The notes below the pieces were generated by a model. It did not search any database. It worked only from the letters and a program-made list of their open reading frames with translations, and was not told the DNA's origin. Shown in pieces: positions 9,809-17,911 of a DNA stretch of 45,387 nucleotides. Origin of the DNA: Bartonella tribocorum (GTDB lineage Bacteria > Pseudomonadota > Alphaproteobacteria > Rhizobiales > Rhizobiaceae). Position numbers and translations under genes: made by a program. Location of the stretch: positions 1-45,387 of the forward strand of contig NZ_NJGE01000016.1 in NCBI RefSeq assembly GCF_002777915.1. Direction: 5' to 3'. Position 1 is the stretch's first letter, and each line of letters opens with the position of its first letter.

Positions 9809-10072
9809 TCAACACCCACCAAAAGCTCTCCCCAGCATGTCATAAAGACCGCCCCACCACACGAACACCAGAAACGTTAAAGCATGAAGAACTGTCGTGT
9901 TAAAATGAATATGGGTCGTCATCCAAACGAGTGCAAGAGCAAAGCATGAAAGAAAAAACAAAGCGAAGCAACGCGTGCGAAAAACCTCATAGAACCAGAA
10001 GATAGAACCCCAAGATTTTGCAAAAAAGCTTTCCCAAAAGTGCTCTTCCTCCCACTGCCCTTCTCCATTCAC
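9809..10072 (-). CDS. Possible small two-helix membrane protein upstream of clpB
   Basis: 87 aa in the same direction as clpB and 70 bp ahead of it. There are two hydrophobic segments, about residues 35-50 (CFALFFLSCFALALVWM) and 62-78 (VLHALTFLVFVWWGGLY), and a charged N-terminus. The ribosome-binding site is weak (GGGAAG some distance upstream). I recognise no family. It could be a real inner-membrane peptide or a chance frame in the clpB leader. Confidence 0.4.
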   Translation of the reverse strand: MNGEGQWEEEHFWESFFAKSWGSIFWFYEVFRTRCFALFFLSCFALALVWMTTHIHFNTTVLHALTFLVFVWWGGLYDMLGRAFGGC

Positions 10073-11346
10073 AAGACGCAGCTTCCCAATCCTCTCACTC
10101 TCTCAAACCACTGATCACCCAACATCCTTTCGCAGACATTGACTTTTATAAAAGGAATAAGCCATCCTCAACTTATTGCCAACATGACACATCCTTACGC
10201 ATAAGATTTTTCTCATCTCCCCACGCCTAAAAAAGTTCCCAACCAGCAGCAATCACTTCCTCTTCAAAAAGCAACATTATCCCAAAGGACAAAACGTCTC
10301 CCCCACTCTGTCAACAAAGGTCTATAAACAACAATCCAACTTCTTGCCCCCACCTTCAAAGATCCCTCCAAACGACGGTATTTCATCAGATGCAACAGAA
10401 AAATTTCACCCCCTCGCACCATTTTTCACGCAACCCTTTGCACCAACACTTTGACACTCCCTTCCTCACACCCTTTTTTGCCTCGTCACGCTTAAATATA
10501 AAAAGCAATTCGACCATCGGCATATTGCCAACATGACGCATCCTTACGCATAAGATTTTTCTCATCTCCCCACGCTCTCCTTTCCACCCCCTTCTTCCTC
10601 ATTCCTCACACTCTCGTCTCCTCTCTCGTCTCCTCCATTCCCACCCCTTCCCAGCACCACAGCACTTCACACTCCTTTTCACCTCAACCTATCTCTCCAT
10701 TCGCAAACTCTTTTCCCCTCTCTCTCCACCTTTCATTCCCTATCTCCTCCTCTCCAGTTAACACACCATCTCTTCCTTCCACTTTCCCCCTCGATGCACA
10801 AGCCCGTTCTCCTCAATCCTCTCACCCCCCATTCCACGCCATGATACACACCCACCAAACACCTTCAAATCCTCTACATCCCAAATCCTCTACACCCTAA
10901 AGCCTCCACATCACTTCCCCCTCCTTTTTACTTTTTTACGTTTTTATACTTTTACAGAAAATGGCAAATGAAATTTCTAAACCACCACCGAACAATCTCC
11001 TTGCTTAAAAATCCCCCCAAAGAACAAAACGCACCCCATACCGCTCCGTAAACAATTCTCATCCCCCCCACAAACTTCTGCCCCCATCAGCAAGTCACCA
11101 TCTCCTCAAAAGGCGGTGCTGCACAAGGCACGATAAACAACCCCACCTCTAAAACATTCAACACCCGCTTGCACCCCAAAAGCATCCCAATGGGTAAAAT
11201 CTATATGCCCAATATCGCCTCTCAAAAAGGAGATGTTACAGCATGATCGGATAATTCTTGCGATCCGCAAAATATTGTTGTTCTCCAAATGCTTTGATTT
11301 TTCTTGCCAATCTTCTGAAATTCCTTTATCTCTTAAAAGATATTTT
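10073..11346. repeat. Long pyrimidine-rich spacer and upstream flank of unit 3
   Basis: No gene is supported. Bases 10560-10930 are almost G-free on the plus strand. A short block with ACATGACNCATCCTTACGCATAAG occurs at about 10183 and again at 10532. An octamer array lies near 10940, followed from about 10962 by a block also present at about 13792 and 24013. The flank with CCCAATATCGCCTCTCAAAA leads into the unit 3 promoter: TTGCCA at 11304-11309, 17-nt spacer, TATCTC at 11327-11332. Confidence 0.65.
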
Positions 11347-11536
11347 GATCGTCTACGCACCGATCAAGAGGGAACTAAAAGCCCTAAACCCTAGCGTACC
11401 ATTGAACCCACTCTTGTGGGTATCCCGGAATTCCGGGAGTTTTTGCTATGTCCAGGTGCTCAGCACTAAAAGCAAAAAAGCTGACTAGGGTTCAGTACTT
11501 TTAGACTCCCGGAATACCAATGCGAGGGCGCTCGCA
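11347..11536 (+). ncRNA. Unit 3 Brt-like structured RNA leader (reference copy)
   Basis: With the promoter at 11304-11332, transcription should begin near 11340, giving about 197 nt to the last hairpin. This matches the 194-203 nt reported for B. henselae Brt RNAs. P1: GATCG/CGATC. P2 outer: CTAAAAG/CTTTTAG. P2 inner: AACCCTAG/CTAGGGTT. P3: CCCAC-TCTT-GTGGG. P4: CCCGG-AATT-CCGGG. P5: TTTTTGCT/AGCAAAAA with tip GTGCT/AGCAC. P6: TGCGAG-GGCG-CTCGCA (11521-11536), then GGAGGGGG and the GTG start. ATTCCGGGAGT can alternatively pair with ACTCCCGGAAT, which crosses P2. Confidence 0.9.
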
Positions 11537-11553
11537 GCCGGAGGGGGCACAAA

Positions 11554-11961
11554 GTGCAAACTAAAAATCCACATTTTCCAAATAAAAATCCAAATTTTAT
11601 CGATATTTCGATAGGCACAAGAATTCGTCACAGACGCATAGCCATGGGGCTTTCTCAAAAAACATTAGGAAGCTTTTTAGGAGTGAGTTTCCAACAAATC
11701 CAAAAATATGAAAAAGGTTTAAATCGTGTCAGTGCAAAATGTTTGCTTGAAATCGCTCAAAAACTGCAAGTGCCGATGAGCTTTTTTTATGCCGATCTTT
11801 TAACAGCCGATCTTGCCACAAAAGAAGATCTTGTCTCACAAGGCAATCCCTCACATCATGATCAATACACCTACAGCGAAAAAGAACACGCCCTTTTAAA
11901 AAACTTTAGAGAACTTAAACCGAAAAAACAAAAAGCCATTTTATGGTTGCTCTCTGATTAG
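11554..11961 (+). CDS. Unit 3 Trp-like XRE-family regulator
   Basis: 135 aa. The N-terminus has two copies of a TKNP-x-F motif, then an XRE helix-turn-helix at about residues 25-82 with recognition helix VSFQQIQKYEKGLNRVSA. The tail is SEKEHALLKNFRELKPKKQKAILWLLSD. It starts with GTG after GGAGGGGG. The GTG lies in a possible small hairpin, GCAC-AAA-GTGC, which could limit translation. Almost identical to unit 4, so one of the two is probably a recent duplicate. Confidence 0.9.
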   Translation: MQTKNPHFPNKNPNFIDISIGTRIRHRRIAMGLSQKTLGSFLGVSFQQIQKYEKGLNRVSAKCLLEIAQKLQVPMSFFYADLLTADLATKEDLVSQGNPSHHDQYTYSEKEHALLKNFRELKPKKQKAILWLLSD

Positions 11962-12258
11962 GCAAAAGCGCACGCCTCAACATGACGCGCTCATAGAGCC
12001 CTTTTGGTAAAATTGATGCCCCCTTAAAGAGCCGTATTTCAAAAGGCATGATAAACAACCTACCCCTAAAATATTCAACACCCGCTTGCAACCCCAAAGC
12101 ACCCCAATGGATAAAACCTATAAGCCCAATATCGCCCCTCAAAAAGAAGTATCAGCATAATCGGATAATTCTTGCGATCCCCAAAATATTGTTGTTCTCC
12201 ACATGCTTTGATTTTTCTTGCCAATCTTCTAAGATTATTTTATTAATAAGCTGTTTTT

Positions 12259-12447
12259 GATCGCATACGCAACGATCAATAGGGAGCTAAAAGCCCGAAG
12301 ACTTGACACATAAATTTATCCCGCTTTGCGGGTATCCCGGAATTCCGGGAGATTTTGCTATGTCCAGGTGCTCAGCACTAAAAGCAAAAAGCTGAGTCAA
12401 GTTCAGTACTTTTAGACTCCCGGAATACCAATGCGAGGGCGCTCGCA
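12259..12447 (+). ncRNA. Unit 4 Brt-like structured RNA leader
   Basis: P2 outer is GGGAG-CTAAAAG with CTTTTAG-A-CTCCC. The inner helix is ACTTGAC/GTCAAGT, which differs from unit 3 at both arms although the downstream proteins are nearly identical. P1 loop differs (GATCG-CATACGCAA-CGATC). Confidence 0.9.
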
Positions 12448-12464
12448 ACCGGAGGGGGCACAAA

Positions 12465-12872
12465 GTGCAAACTAAAAATCCACATTTTCCAACCAAAAAT
12501 CCAAATTTTATCGACATTTCGATAGGCAAAAGAATTCGTCACAGACGCATAGCCATGGGGCTTTCTCAAAAGACATTAGGAAGCTTTTTAGGTGTCAGCT
12601 TCCAACAAATCCAAAAATATGAAAAAGGTTTAAATCGTGTCAGTGCAAAATGTTTGCTTGAAATCGCTCAAAAACTGCAAGTGCCAATAAGCTTTTTTTA
12701 TGCCGATCTTTTAACAGCCGATCTTGCCACAAAAGAAGATCTTGCCTCACAAGGCAATCCCTCACATCATGATCAATACACCTACAGCGAAAAAGAACAC
12801 GCCCTTTTAAAAAACTTTAGAGAACTTAAACCGAAAAAACAAAAAGCCATTTTATGGTTGCTCTCTGATTAG
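12465..12872 (+). CDS. Unit 4 Trp-like XRE-family regulator
   Basis: 135 aa with a GTG start preceded by GGAGGGGG. It differs from the unit 3 protein at only a few positions (Lys for Thr in IGKRIR, PISFFY for PMSFFY, DLAS for DLVS). It is followed by the spacer that leads to the TrbH-like gene on the opposite strand. Confidence 0.9.
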   Translation: MQTKNPHFPTKNPNFIDISIGKRIRHRRIAMGLSQKTLGSFLGVSFQQIQKYEKGLNRVSAKCLLEIAQKLQVPISFFYADLLTADLATKEDLASQGNPSHHDQYTYSEKEHALLKNFRELKPKKQKAILWLLSD

Positions 12873-13169
12873 GCAAATGCATCCTCAAAGGTTATATTCG
12901 TCAATATCCCAGTCTAAAATTCCGATGCCTGATATCAACCGCTGCCACACAATGATATTTTACGGCACGATAAGGGTATCACAAAACCTCAAACGACAAT
13001 GTTTTAGGGCCTCATAGAGAAACAAACATCAAAGTCTCGAGAGAAAGACTTCATCATTTCCACCTGAATTTTATCTAGCTTAATGGGTCTATCGTTTTCC
13101 TTCTTAAGCCAATTTTTCTTCCAATATTTCAGCATTATCTATTTCTTTTAGATGAACCAACACAGGATT
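12873..13169. other. Spacer between unit 4 and the TrbH-like gene
   Basis: No gene seen. The first 80 bases resemble the sequence after the trp fragment at 16157-16306 (CTCAAA/CG GTTATATT-GTCAATA). The rest shows no recognisable element. Confidence 0.5.
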
Positions 13170-13562
13170 TCATCTCTTATAAGTACGGAAATAATAACGC
13201 GTTACTCCAGCCTCATCATAATAGACAGTCGACAGAATACCTATATTTGTTGGCATTATTTGATAAGTCAACTTAACACCATTTTGGTATCTGTTTGGTT
13301 GATCTGTATAGATCACACAATATCCATTGCGTTGCAATAGATCGATAAATAAAGGCGTGAAATTATCTTCTATTTTATTTTTTTTCACAATAAGTGTTGT
13401 TCGAGCCGGCGGTAAAGAGTGTTTAAGATTGCGAACAAAATCATGAGCAATGAGTTGTATATCAACCTGCGTAACATGTTGATCAACATAACTTGATGAA
13501 TAATTCAAAGATGCGCAACCAGCCACCAACATAAGCGGTAATGGTAATAAATATTTTGACAT
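13170..13562 (-). CDS. TrbH-like conjugal transfer lipoprotein
   Basis: 130 aa with a lipoprotein signal (LLPLPLMLVAGC, lipobox Cys at about residue 16). The body HDFVRNLKHSLPPARTTLIV...NFTPLFIDLLQRNGYCVIY resembles TrbH, a small outer-membrane lipoprotein of Trb-type mating-pair systems. The ribosome-binding site is strong (GGGGGGAAG). No other trb gene is nearby, so it is either a relic of a conjugation cluster or recruited to another role. The assignment rests on the lipobox plus the PPART motif and the GY-V pattern. Confidence 0.65.
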   Translation of the reverse strand: MSKYLLPLPLMLVAGCASLNYSSSYVDQHVTQVDIQLIAHDFVRNLKHSLPPARTTLIVKKNKIEDNFTPLFIDLLQRNGYCVIYTDQPNRYQNGVKLTYQIMPTNIGILSTVYYDEAGVTRYYFRTYKR

Positions 13563-14178
13563 CTTCCCCCCTCTCTCATTGTATTTTTTCTGAGAAGCTC
13601 CTAGATCAAAAATAAGAGCAACCTTGCTAATAAAATAGTATTAACAATCTATTGGTTTGCAATCAAGTGATCGTCAATCAATTTTTCACGCGTTAAAAAA
13701 ACGACCACCCTCTCTGAGAGCTCTCAAAGCTTATACTTAACATACAAAAATATATATTAAGCACGCAAAACACATGAGCAAGCATAGAAGCAGCAAATGA
13801 AATTTCTAAACCACCACCGAACAATCTCCTTGCTTAAAAATCCCCCCAAAGAACAAAACGCACTCCACACACCGCTCTGTAAACAATTCTCATCCCCCTC
13901 CAACCTCTTTCCCAACACCCCCCACCGTCAAAACCTCCCTCAAAGGACAGTACTGCACAAGGCACGACAAACAAACCCACGCCTAAAACCTTCAACACTC
14001 TCTCTTACAAAAAAGCACCCCAATGCGTAAAATCCATATGCCCAATATCGCCTCTCAAAAAGGAGATGTTACACATAATCGGATAATTATTGAGATCCAA
14101 AAAATACTTTCATTTTCCAAATATTTTCATTTTTCTTGCCAATCTTCTGAAATTCCTTTATCCCTTAAAAGATATTTT
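13563..14178. repeat. Spacer with dispersed block shared with 24.0 kb and 11.0 kb
   Basis: No gene is supported. From about 13792 to 14095 the sequence closely matches 24013-24325 and partly 10962-11260 (CCACCACCGAACAATC, then TCTGTAAACAATTCTCATCC, then CCCAATATCGCCTCTC). It runs into the unit 5 promoter. Confidence 0.75.
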
Positions 14179-14367
14179 GATCGTCTACGCACCGATCAAG
14201 AGGGAACTAAAAACCCGAAAACTTGACACATAAATTTATCCTGCTTTGCGGATATCCCAAAATTCCGGGAATTTTTGCGCTGTCCAGGTGCTCAGCACTA
14301 AAAGCAAAAAAACTGACTAGGGTTCAGTACCTTTAACTCCCGGAATACCAACGCGAGGGCACTCGCA
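14179..14367 (+). ncRNA. Unit 5 leader-only copy with broken P2
   Basis: It has the promoter, P1, P4, P5 and most of P6, but no Trp gene. After P6 the purine run is altered to GGAAACGG and the sequence goes straight into the next promoter region. The 5' inner arm reads ACTTGAC while the 3' arm reads CTAGGGTT, which cannot pair. The outer arms (CTAAAAA and CCTTTAA) are mismatched too. It looks like a recombinant of two leader types, or a decaying copy. Confidence 0.8.
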
Positions 14368-14452
14368 ACCGGAAACGGCATAACACGACAAAAATATTTT
14401 CATTTTTCTTGCCAATCTTCTGAAATTCCTTTATCACTTAAAGAGATATTTT

Positions 14453-14640
14453 GATCGTCTACGCACCGATCAAGAGGGAACTAAAAACCCGAAAACTTGA
14501 CACATAAATTTATCCCGCTTTGCGGATATCCCAAAATTCCGGGAATTTTTGCGCTGTCCAGGTGCTCAGCACTAAAAGCAAAAAGCTGACTAGGGTTCAG
14601 TACTTGTTACTCCCGGAATACCAATGCGAGGGCGCCCGCA
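14453..14640 (+). ncRNA. Unit 6 leader-only copy with broken P2
   Basis: A tandem near-duplicate of unit 5, 274 bp downstream, with the same mismatched inner arms (ACTTGAC against CTAGGGTT) and outer arms CTAAAAA against ACTTGTTA. P6 is weakened (TGCGAG against CCCGCA). No Trp gene follows. Its 3' arm CTAGGGTT is complementary to the 5' arm AACCCTAG of unit 7. Confidence 0.8.
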
Positions 14641-14724
14641 ACCGGCAACGGCATAACACGACAAAAATATTTTCATTTTTCTTGCCAATCTTCTGAAATT
14701 CCTTTATCACTTAAAAGATATTTT

Positions 14725-14913
14725 GATCGTCTACGCACCGATCGAAAGGGATTAAAGGTCCTAAACCCTAGCGTATAAAAATAGACCTACTATTGTGGAT
14801 ATCCCGGAATTCCGGGAGTTTTTGCTATGTCCAGGTGCTCAGCACTAAAAGCAAAAAACTGACTCGGATTCAGTACTTGTTACTCCCGGAATACCAATGC
14901 GAGGGCGCTCGCA
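14725..14913 (+). ncRNA. Unit 7 RNA leader with mismatched P2 arms
   Basis: The 5' inner arm is AACCCTAG but the 3' arm is CTCGGATT (which would fit the AATCCGAG of units 9 and 13). Outer arms ATTAAAGG and ACTTGTTACT do not match. This is the only leader ahead of an intact Trp gene with a disrupted P2, and it lies directly after the two leader-only copies, so recombination within this tandem cluster is the likely cause. P4, P5 and P6 are normal. Confidence 0.8.
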
Positions 14914-14930
14914 GCCGGAGGGGGCACAAA

Positions 14931-15338
14931 GTGCAAACTAAAAATCCACATTTTCCAAATAAAAATCCAAATTTTATCGACATTTCAATAGGCAAAAGAA
15001 TTCGTTATAGACGCATAGCCATGGGGCTTTCTCAAAAAACATTAGGAAGCTTTTTAGGAGTGAGTTTCCAACAAATCCAAAAATATGAAAAAGGTTTAAA
15101 TCGTGTCAGTGCAAAATGTTTGCTTGAAATCGCTCAAAAACTGCAGGTGCCGACAGGCTTTTTTTATGAAGATCTTGTAGCCTCCGATCTTGCTACAAAA
15201 GAAGATCTTATCTCAGAAGGCAATCCTTCACATCATGATCAATACACCTACAGCGAAAAAGAACACGCCCTTTTAAAAAACTTTAGAGAGCTCAAGCCGA
15301 AAAAACAGAAAGCCATTTTATGGTTGCTCTCTGATTAG
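14931..15338 (+). CDS. Unit 7 Trp-like XRE-family regulator
   Basis: 135 aa from a GTG at 14931 after GGAGGGGG. The frame is open upstream through the leader, but that part is RNA structure. The helix-turn-helix is as in unit 3 (IGKRIRYRR, GLSQKTLGSFLG, recognition helix unchanged). The segment after it reads PTGFFYEDLVASDLATKEDLISEG, a variant shared with unit 15. Confidence 0.88.
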   Translation: MQTKNPHFPNKNPNFIDISIGKRIRYRRIAMGLSQKTLGSFLGVSFQQIQKYEKGLNRVSAKCLLEIAQKLQVPTGFFYEDLVASDLATKEDLISEGNPSHHDQYTYSEKEHALLKNFRELKPKKQKAILWLLSD

Positions 15339-15629
15339 GCAAAAGCGCACCACTCCACATTCTTCGCTCATAAAGCCCTTTTGGTAAAATTGATGCCCCC
15401 TCAAAAGGCGGTGCTGCACAAGGCGCGATAAACAAGCCCACCCCTAAAGCATTCAACACCCGCTTGCAACCCCAAAGCACCCCAATGGATAAAACCTATA
15501 AGCCCAATACCGCCCTCAAACGTCAGTGCTTTTACGGTATAACAGAATAAAAACCAATATTCTTAATGAGTTACAACTGATCACACAACTAAAAGTAATT
15601 ACATTTAACAGAGAGAGTAAAAAGGAAAG
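15339..15629. other. Spacer between unit 7 and the ParDE-like module
   Basis: The first 180 bases are the shared 3' flank of Trp units (AAAGCGCACCACTCC, then CCCTTTTGGTAAAATTGATG). The last 80 bases, from about 15550, should hold the promoter of the toxin-antitoxin operon. I could not place it with certainty. Confidence 0.5.
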
Positions 15630-15827
15630 ATGACCATGAAGACTGTTCTTTCTCCGCTAATTTCAGAATTCGAAACCGTGGAAGAGGAAACGGATTATAC
15701 CGCGTGGTTGCGTGAAAAGGTAAGAGTTAGCCTTGCAAATCCTCATCCTACTATCTCACACGACGAAGTTATGGCTGAAATGGATAATATAATAGACCAA
15801 ATTGAAGCTGAAAAAAAGAAGTCCTAA
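15630..15827 (+). CDS. Antitoxin of a ParDE/RelBE-type module (stability determinant family)
   Basis: 65 aa. The core YTAWLREKVRVSLANPHPTISHDEVMAEM is the hallmark of the small stability-determinant antitoxins found ahead of ParE toxins in Rhizobiales. The antitoxin binds and neutralises its toxin and usually represses the operon. There are two Met codons (15630 and 15636) close to AAAGGAAAG, and the second has better spacing. The stop codon overlaps the toxin start by one base (TAATG), as is usual for coupled toxin-antitoxin genes. Confidence 0.85.
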   Translation: MTMKTVLSPLISEFETVEEETDYTAWLREKVRVSLANPHPTISHDEVMAEMDNIIDQIEAEKKKS

Positions 15828-16114
15828 TGTTACCCATTATCTGGTTGGCTTGTGCTCGCGATGATTTAAATAAAATTTTAACTTACATTGCTTATGAAAG
15901 TCCACCTGCTGCACGACGAATGAAGAAGCTTTTAGAAGATTCTGTACTCCCATTAGCTGAACATCCATACCTATACCGCCAAAGTGAGAAAGTCCCGGGA
16001 TTACGAGAAGTTTTAGCCCATCCAAACTATCTTATATTGTGCAGAGTAACGAAAACACAAATAGAGATCACCTCTGTGGTACATGCTCGCCGTAAATTTC
16101 CTATCTCCACCTGA
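15827..16114 (+). CDS. ParE/RelE-family toxin
   Basis: 95 aa with the ParE pattern. An N-terminal IIWLACARDDLNKILTYIA helix is followed by PPAARRMKKLLEDSVLPLAEHPYLYR, the PGLREVLAHPNYLILCRV strand region, and a C-terminal IEITSVVHARRKFP. ParE-type members poison gyrase and RelE-type members cut mRNA. The arginines in the conserved C-terminal HARRKFP fit this superfamily, but I cannot tell which activity this one has. It is coupled to the preceding antitoxin gene. Confidence 0.87.
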   Translation: MLPIIWLACARDDLNKILTYIAYESPPAARRMKKLLEDSVLPLAEHPYLYRQSEKVPGLREVLAHPNYLILCRVTKTQIEITSVVHARRKFPIST

Positions 16115-16156
16115 CTTAATAACAATCTAGCGTCTCTCAAGCTCTAAGAAAAACTC

Positions 16157-16306
16157 TTTTTATACTGATATATCAACAAAAGAAAACGCCTCATATCGTG
16201 GTGATGAAAGTCTATCTATTTAAAGAAAAATACTTACTTTTAAAAAATTTTAGAGAGCTTAAACCTAAAAAACAGAAAGCCATTTTATGGTTGCTCTCTA
16301 GATTAG
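16157..16306 (+). pseudogene. Unit 8: C-terminal remnant of a Trp gene
   Basis: The first part translates as YTDISTKENASYRGDESL then a stop, matching the FFYADISTKE region of the minus-strand Trp group. The frame then shifts and continues EKYLLLKNFRELKPKKQKAILWLLSR before a frameshift at the normal C-terminus. No leader, start or helix-turn-helix is left. It lies between the two toxin-antitoxin modules. Confidence 0.75.
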
Positions 16307-16491
16307 GCAAAAGCACCCTCAAACGTTATATTTGTCAATACCCCAGCTTAAAATTCCCATCCCCCACAAAGAGCAGTGTTTTAGGGCATGATAGGATAAA
16401 TTTATCATAGAAGAGAAAAATGCGCTAAGCTTAAAAAGTAAGCCCCATTATTCCTATAACAATGACACCATCACGATCTTAACTGACAAGG

Positions 16492-16890
16492 TTAAGAAAG
16501 GAGTCTTGCTGAGAGCCCATTTTGCGTTAGCAGGTCTATTGCTAATTTATCAAATGAAACAAAGGTTTCACCGCCTAGCCAATGTCCCTCATAAGATATA
16601 ATTCCATCAGCAAAATCTCCACCAGCCTCAAGCATAGCAAGCCCGGCTTCAACAGCTGGTCGATTCATGACGACATTACGCGTTGCAAGAAGATTACGAA
16701 CCATCAAAGCAATCTCTTCTTTTGATAATTTTGCCCCGCGGCGGAGTATCCAAATAAGTTCACAAAGACAAGGCAAAGAAATAGCGATGAGAGAAGCTTC
16801 TCTTAAGATCTTACTTGCTATTTCACCTTGCTTTTTATCATCTTGTAAAACAGCGCGGGCCAAAACATTTGTATCTACAGAAATCTTCAC
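16492..16890 (-). CDS. vapC: VapC-like PIN-domain toxin
   Basis: 132 aa PIN-domain ribonuclease, the toxin of a VapBC pair. Acidic metal-binding positions are visible: Asp in ISVDTNVLAR, Glu in LPCLCELIWIL, Asp in GGDFADGII, and Asp in FVSFDKLA. The GTG at 16890 is chosen as start because GTGA overlaps the antitoxin stop by four bases and GAGGA lies just upstream. The longer frame from a TTG at 16905 is less likely. Family members cleave specific tRNA or rRNA sites, and the target here is unknown. Confidence 0.88.
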   Translation of the reverse strand: MKISVDTNVLARAVLQDDKKQGEIASKILREASLIAISLPCLCELIWILRRGAKLSKEEIALMVRNLLATRNVVMNRPAVEAGLAMLEAGGDFADGIISYEGHWLGGETFVSFDKLAIDLLTQNGLSARLLS

Positions 16891-17138
16891 TTTTTCCTCG
16901 CCCAACCAGAGACAGCAATTTCGTTCATTTCTTCCACAGTCAGTGTTTTTTTAACTTTTCCGGCAAATCGTCCAATAAAGCTATCAATTGTGCTTGTAGG
17001 CTGTGCTGCTTTTATACGAAGTTCACCACCTGGTAACTTTTCAAAGTTGATGCGCTCTCCTGGTTTAACACCAAGGTGCTGGAGTAAATCCCGCTTCAGC
17101 GTCACTTGTCCTTTTGCTGTAACAGTTAGTGAAGGCAT
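16887..17138 (-). CDS. vapB: VapB-like AbrB/SpoVT-family antitoxin
   Basis: 83 aa. The N-terminal swapped-hairpin AbrB domain reads LTVTAKGQVTLKRDLLQHLGVKPGERINF. The C-terminal part (SFIGRFAGKVKKTLTVEEMNEI) is the usual toxin-binding tail. It would neutralise the VapC encoded immediately downstream and repress their shared promoter upstream of 17138. The stop overlaps the toxin start. Confidence 0.9.
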   Translation of the reverse strand: MPSLTVTAKGQVTLKRDLLQHLGVKPGERINFEKLPGGELRIKAAQPTSTIDSFIGRFAGKVKKTLTVEEMNEIAVSGWARKK

Positions 17139-17701
17139 AGAAAAATCCTCTTAATATAGATATCGTTATTAAGTATATATAAAAAATAATGAAAAATTCA
17201 ATTACTTTTTAAAATTGCCAAAGCACTATAGAGCAGATCCTGAACATGAGGAATTGTAAGATATATTCGTTTTCATACCGGCAATATCTGATTACACCCG
17301 AAAAATAGGAGACCTTGAACTCCTCCCTGCATTAAACAACGGTGCTTTATGGCATAGGAGAATGTGTAGAATTGAAGATGATCATGTTTCATCTATCCAC
17401 TAACACAAATGCGATCAATAGGAAAAGCTTTTAAAGCAGAAAAACACGCACCATTGAAAAAAAATGATGAGGCCGTAGGTTTTACGCATCCTCCGCCTTT
17501 TTCTTAAAACAGCAAAGGAATGCCCAATTAGTTGTCAAAATATCCTCGCTAAGTATTCCATACCCTCATATCGATCTCAAAGAACATTTTTTCACAAAAA
17601 AAGAGATAATTCTTAAGTTCCAAAAAATATTTTCACCTTTCCAATATCTTCATTTTTCTTGCCAATCTCCTGAAATTCCTTTATCACTTAAGAGATATTT
17701 T
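17139..17701. other. Spacer upstream of vapB with decayed gene remnant and unit 9 flank
   Basis: No intact gene. It contains the remnant at 17212-17259 (listed separately). The segment at 17320-17370 (CAACGGT-TTTATGGCATAGGAG) resembles 7100-7125 next to clpB. The unit 9 upstream flank begins near 17600, with TTGCCA-17-TATCAC ahead of 17702. Confidence 0.6.
17212..17259 (+). pseudogene. Decayed fragment homologous to the 4923-5228 gene
   Basis: The plus-strand frame reads KLPKHYRADPEHEEL then stop. It aligns with QLPKSYMTDAEREEL near the N-terminus of the unrecognised protein at 4923, and the DNA is similar too (CTGAACATGAGGAATT against CTGAACGTGAGGAGTT). No ATG in frame. It shows that this family once had a second copy here. 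Confidence 0.65.
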
Positions 17702-17894
17702 GATCGTCTACGCACCGATCAAGAGGGAACTAAAAGCCCTAAATCCGAGCGTACCATTGAACCCACTCTTGTGGATATCCCGGAATTCCGGGGGTTTTTG
17801 CTATGTCCAGGTGCTTGTCTGCACTAAAAGCAAAAAAACTGACTCGGATTCAGTACTTTTAGACTCCCGGAATACTCATGCGAGGGCGCTCGCA
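17702..17894 (+). ncRNA. Unit 9 Brt-like structured RNA leader
   Basis: P2 outer CTAAAAG/CTTTTAG as in unit 3, inner AATCCGAG/CTCGGATT. Compared with unit 3 (AACCCTAG/CTAGGGTT) both arms carry matching changes. The apical hairpin of P5 is GTGC-TTGTCT-GCAC. All other helices are intact. Confidence 0.9.
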
Positions 17895-17911
17895 ACCGGA
17901 GGGGGCACAAA

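Noticed and set aside
12287-12529. Minus-strand frames over Trp leaders (also 24447-24683, 25021-25257, 33937-34152, 37581-37940)
   Set aside because: They recur only because the leaders are repeated. They cover RNA stems and promoter sequence, and vary in frame and length between copies.
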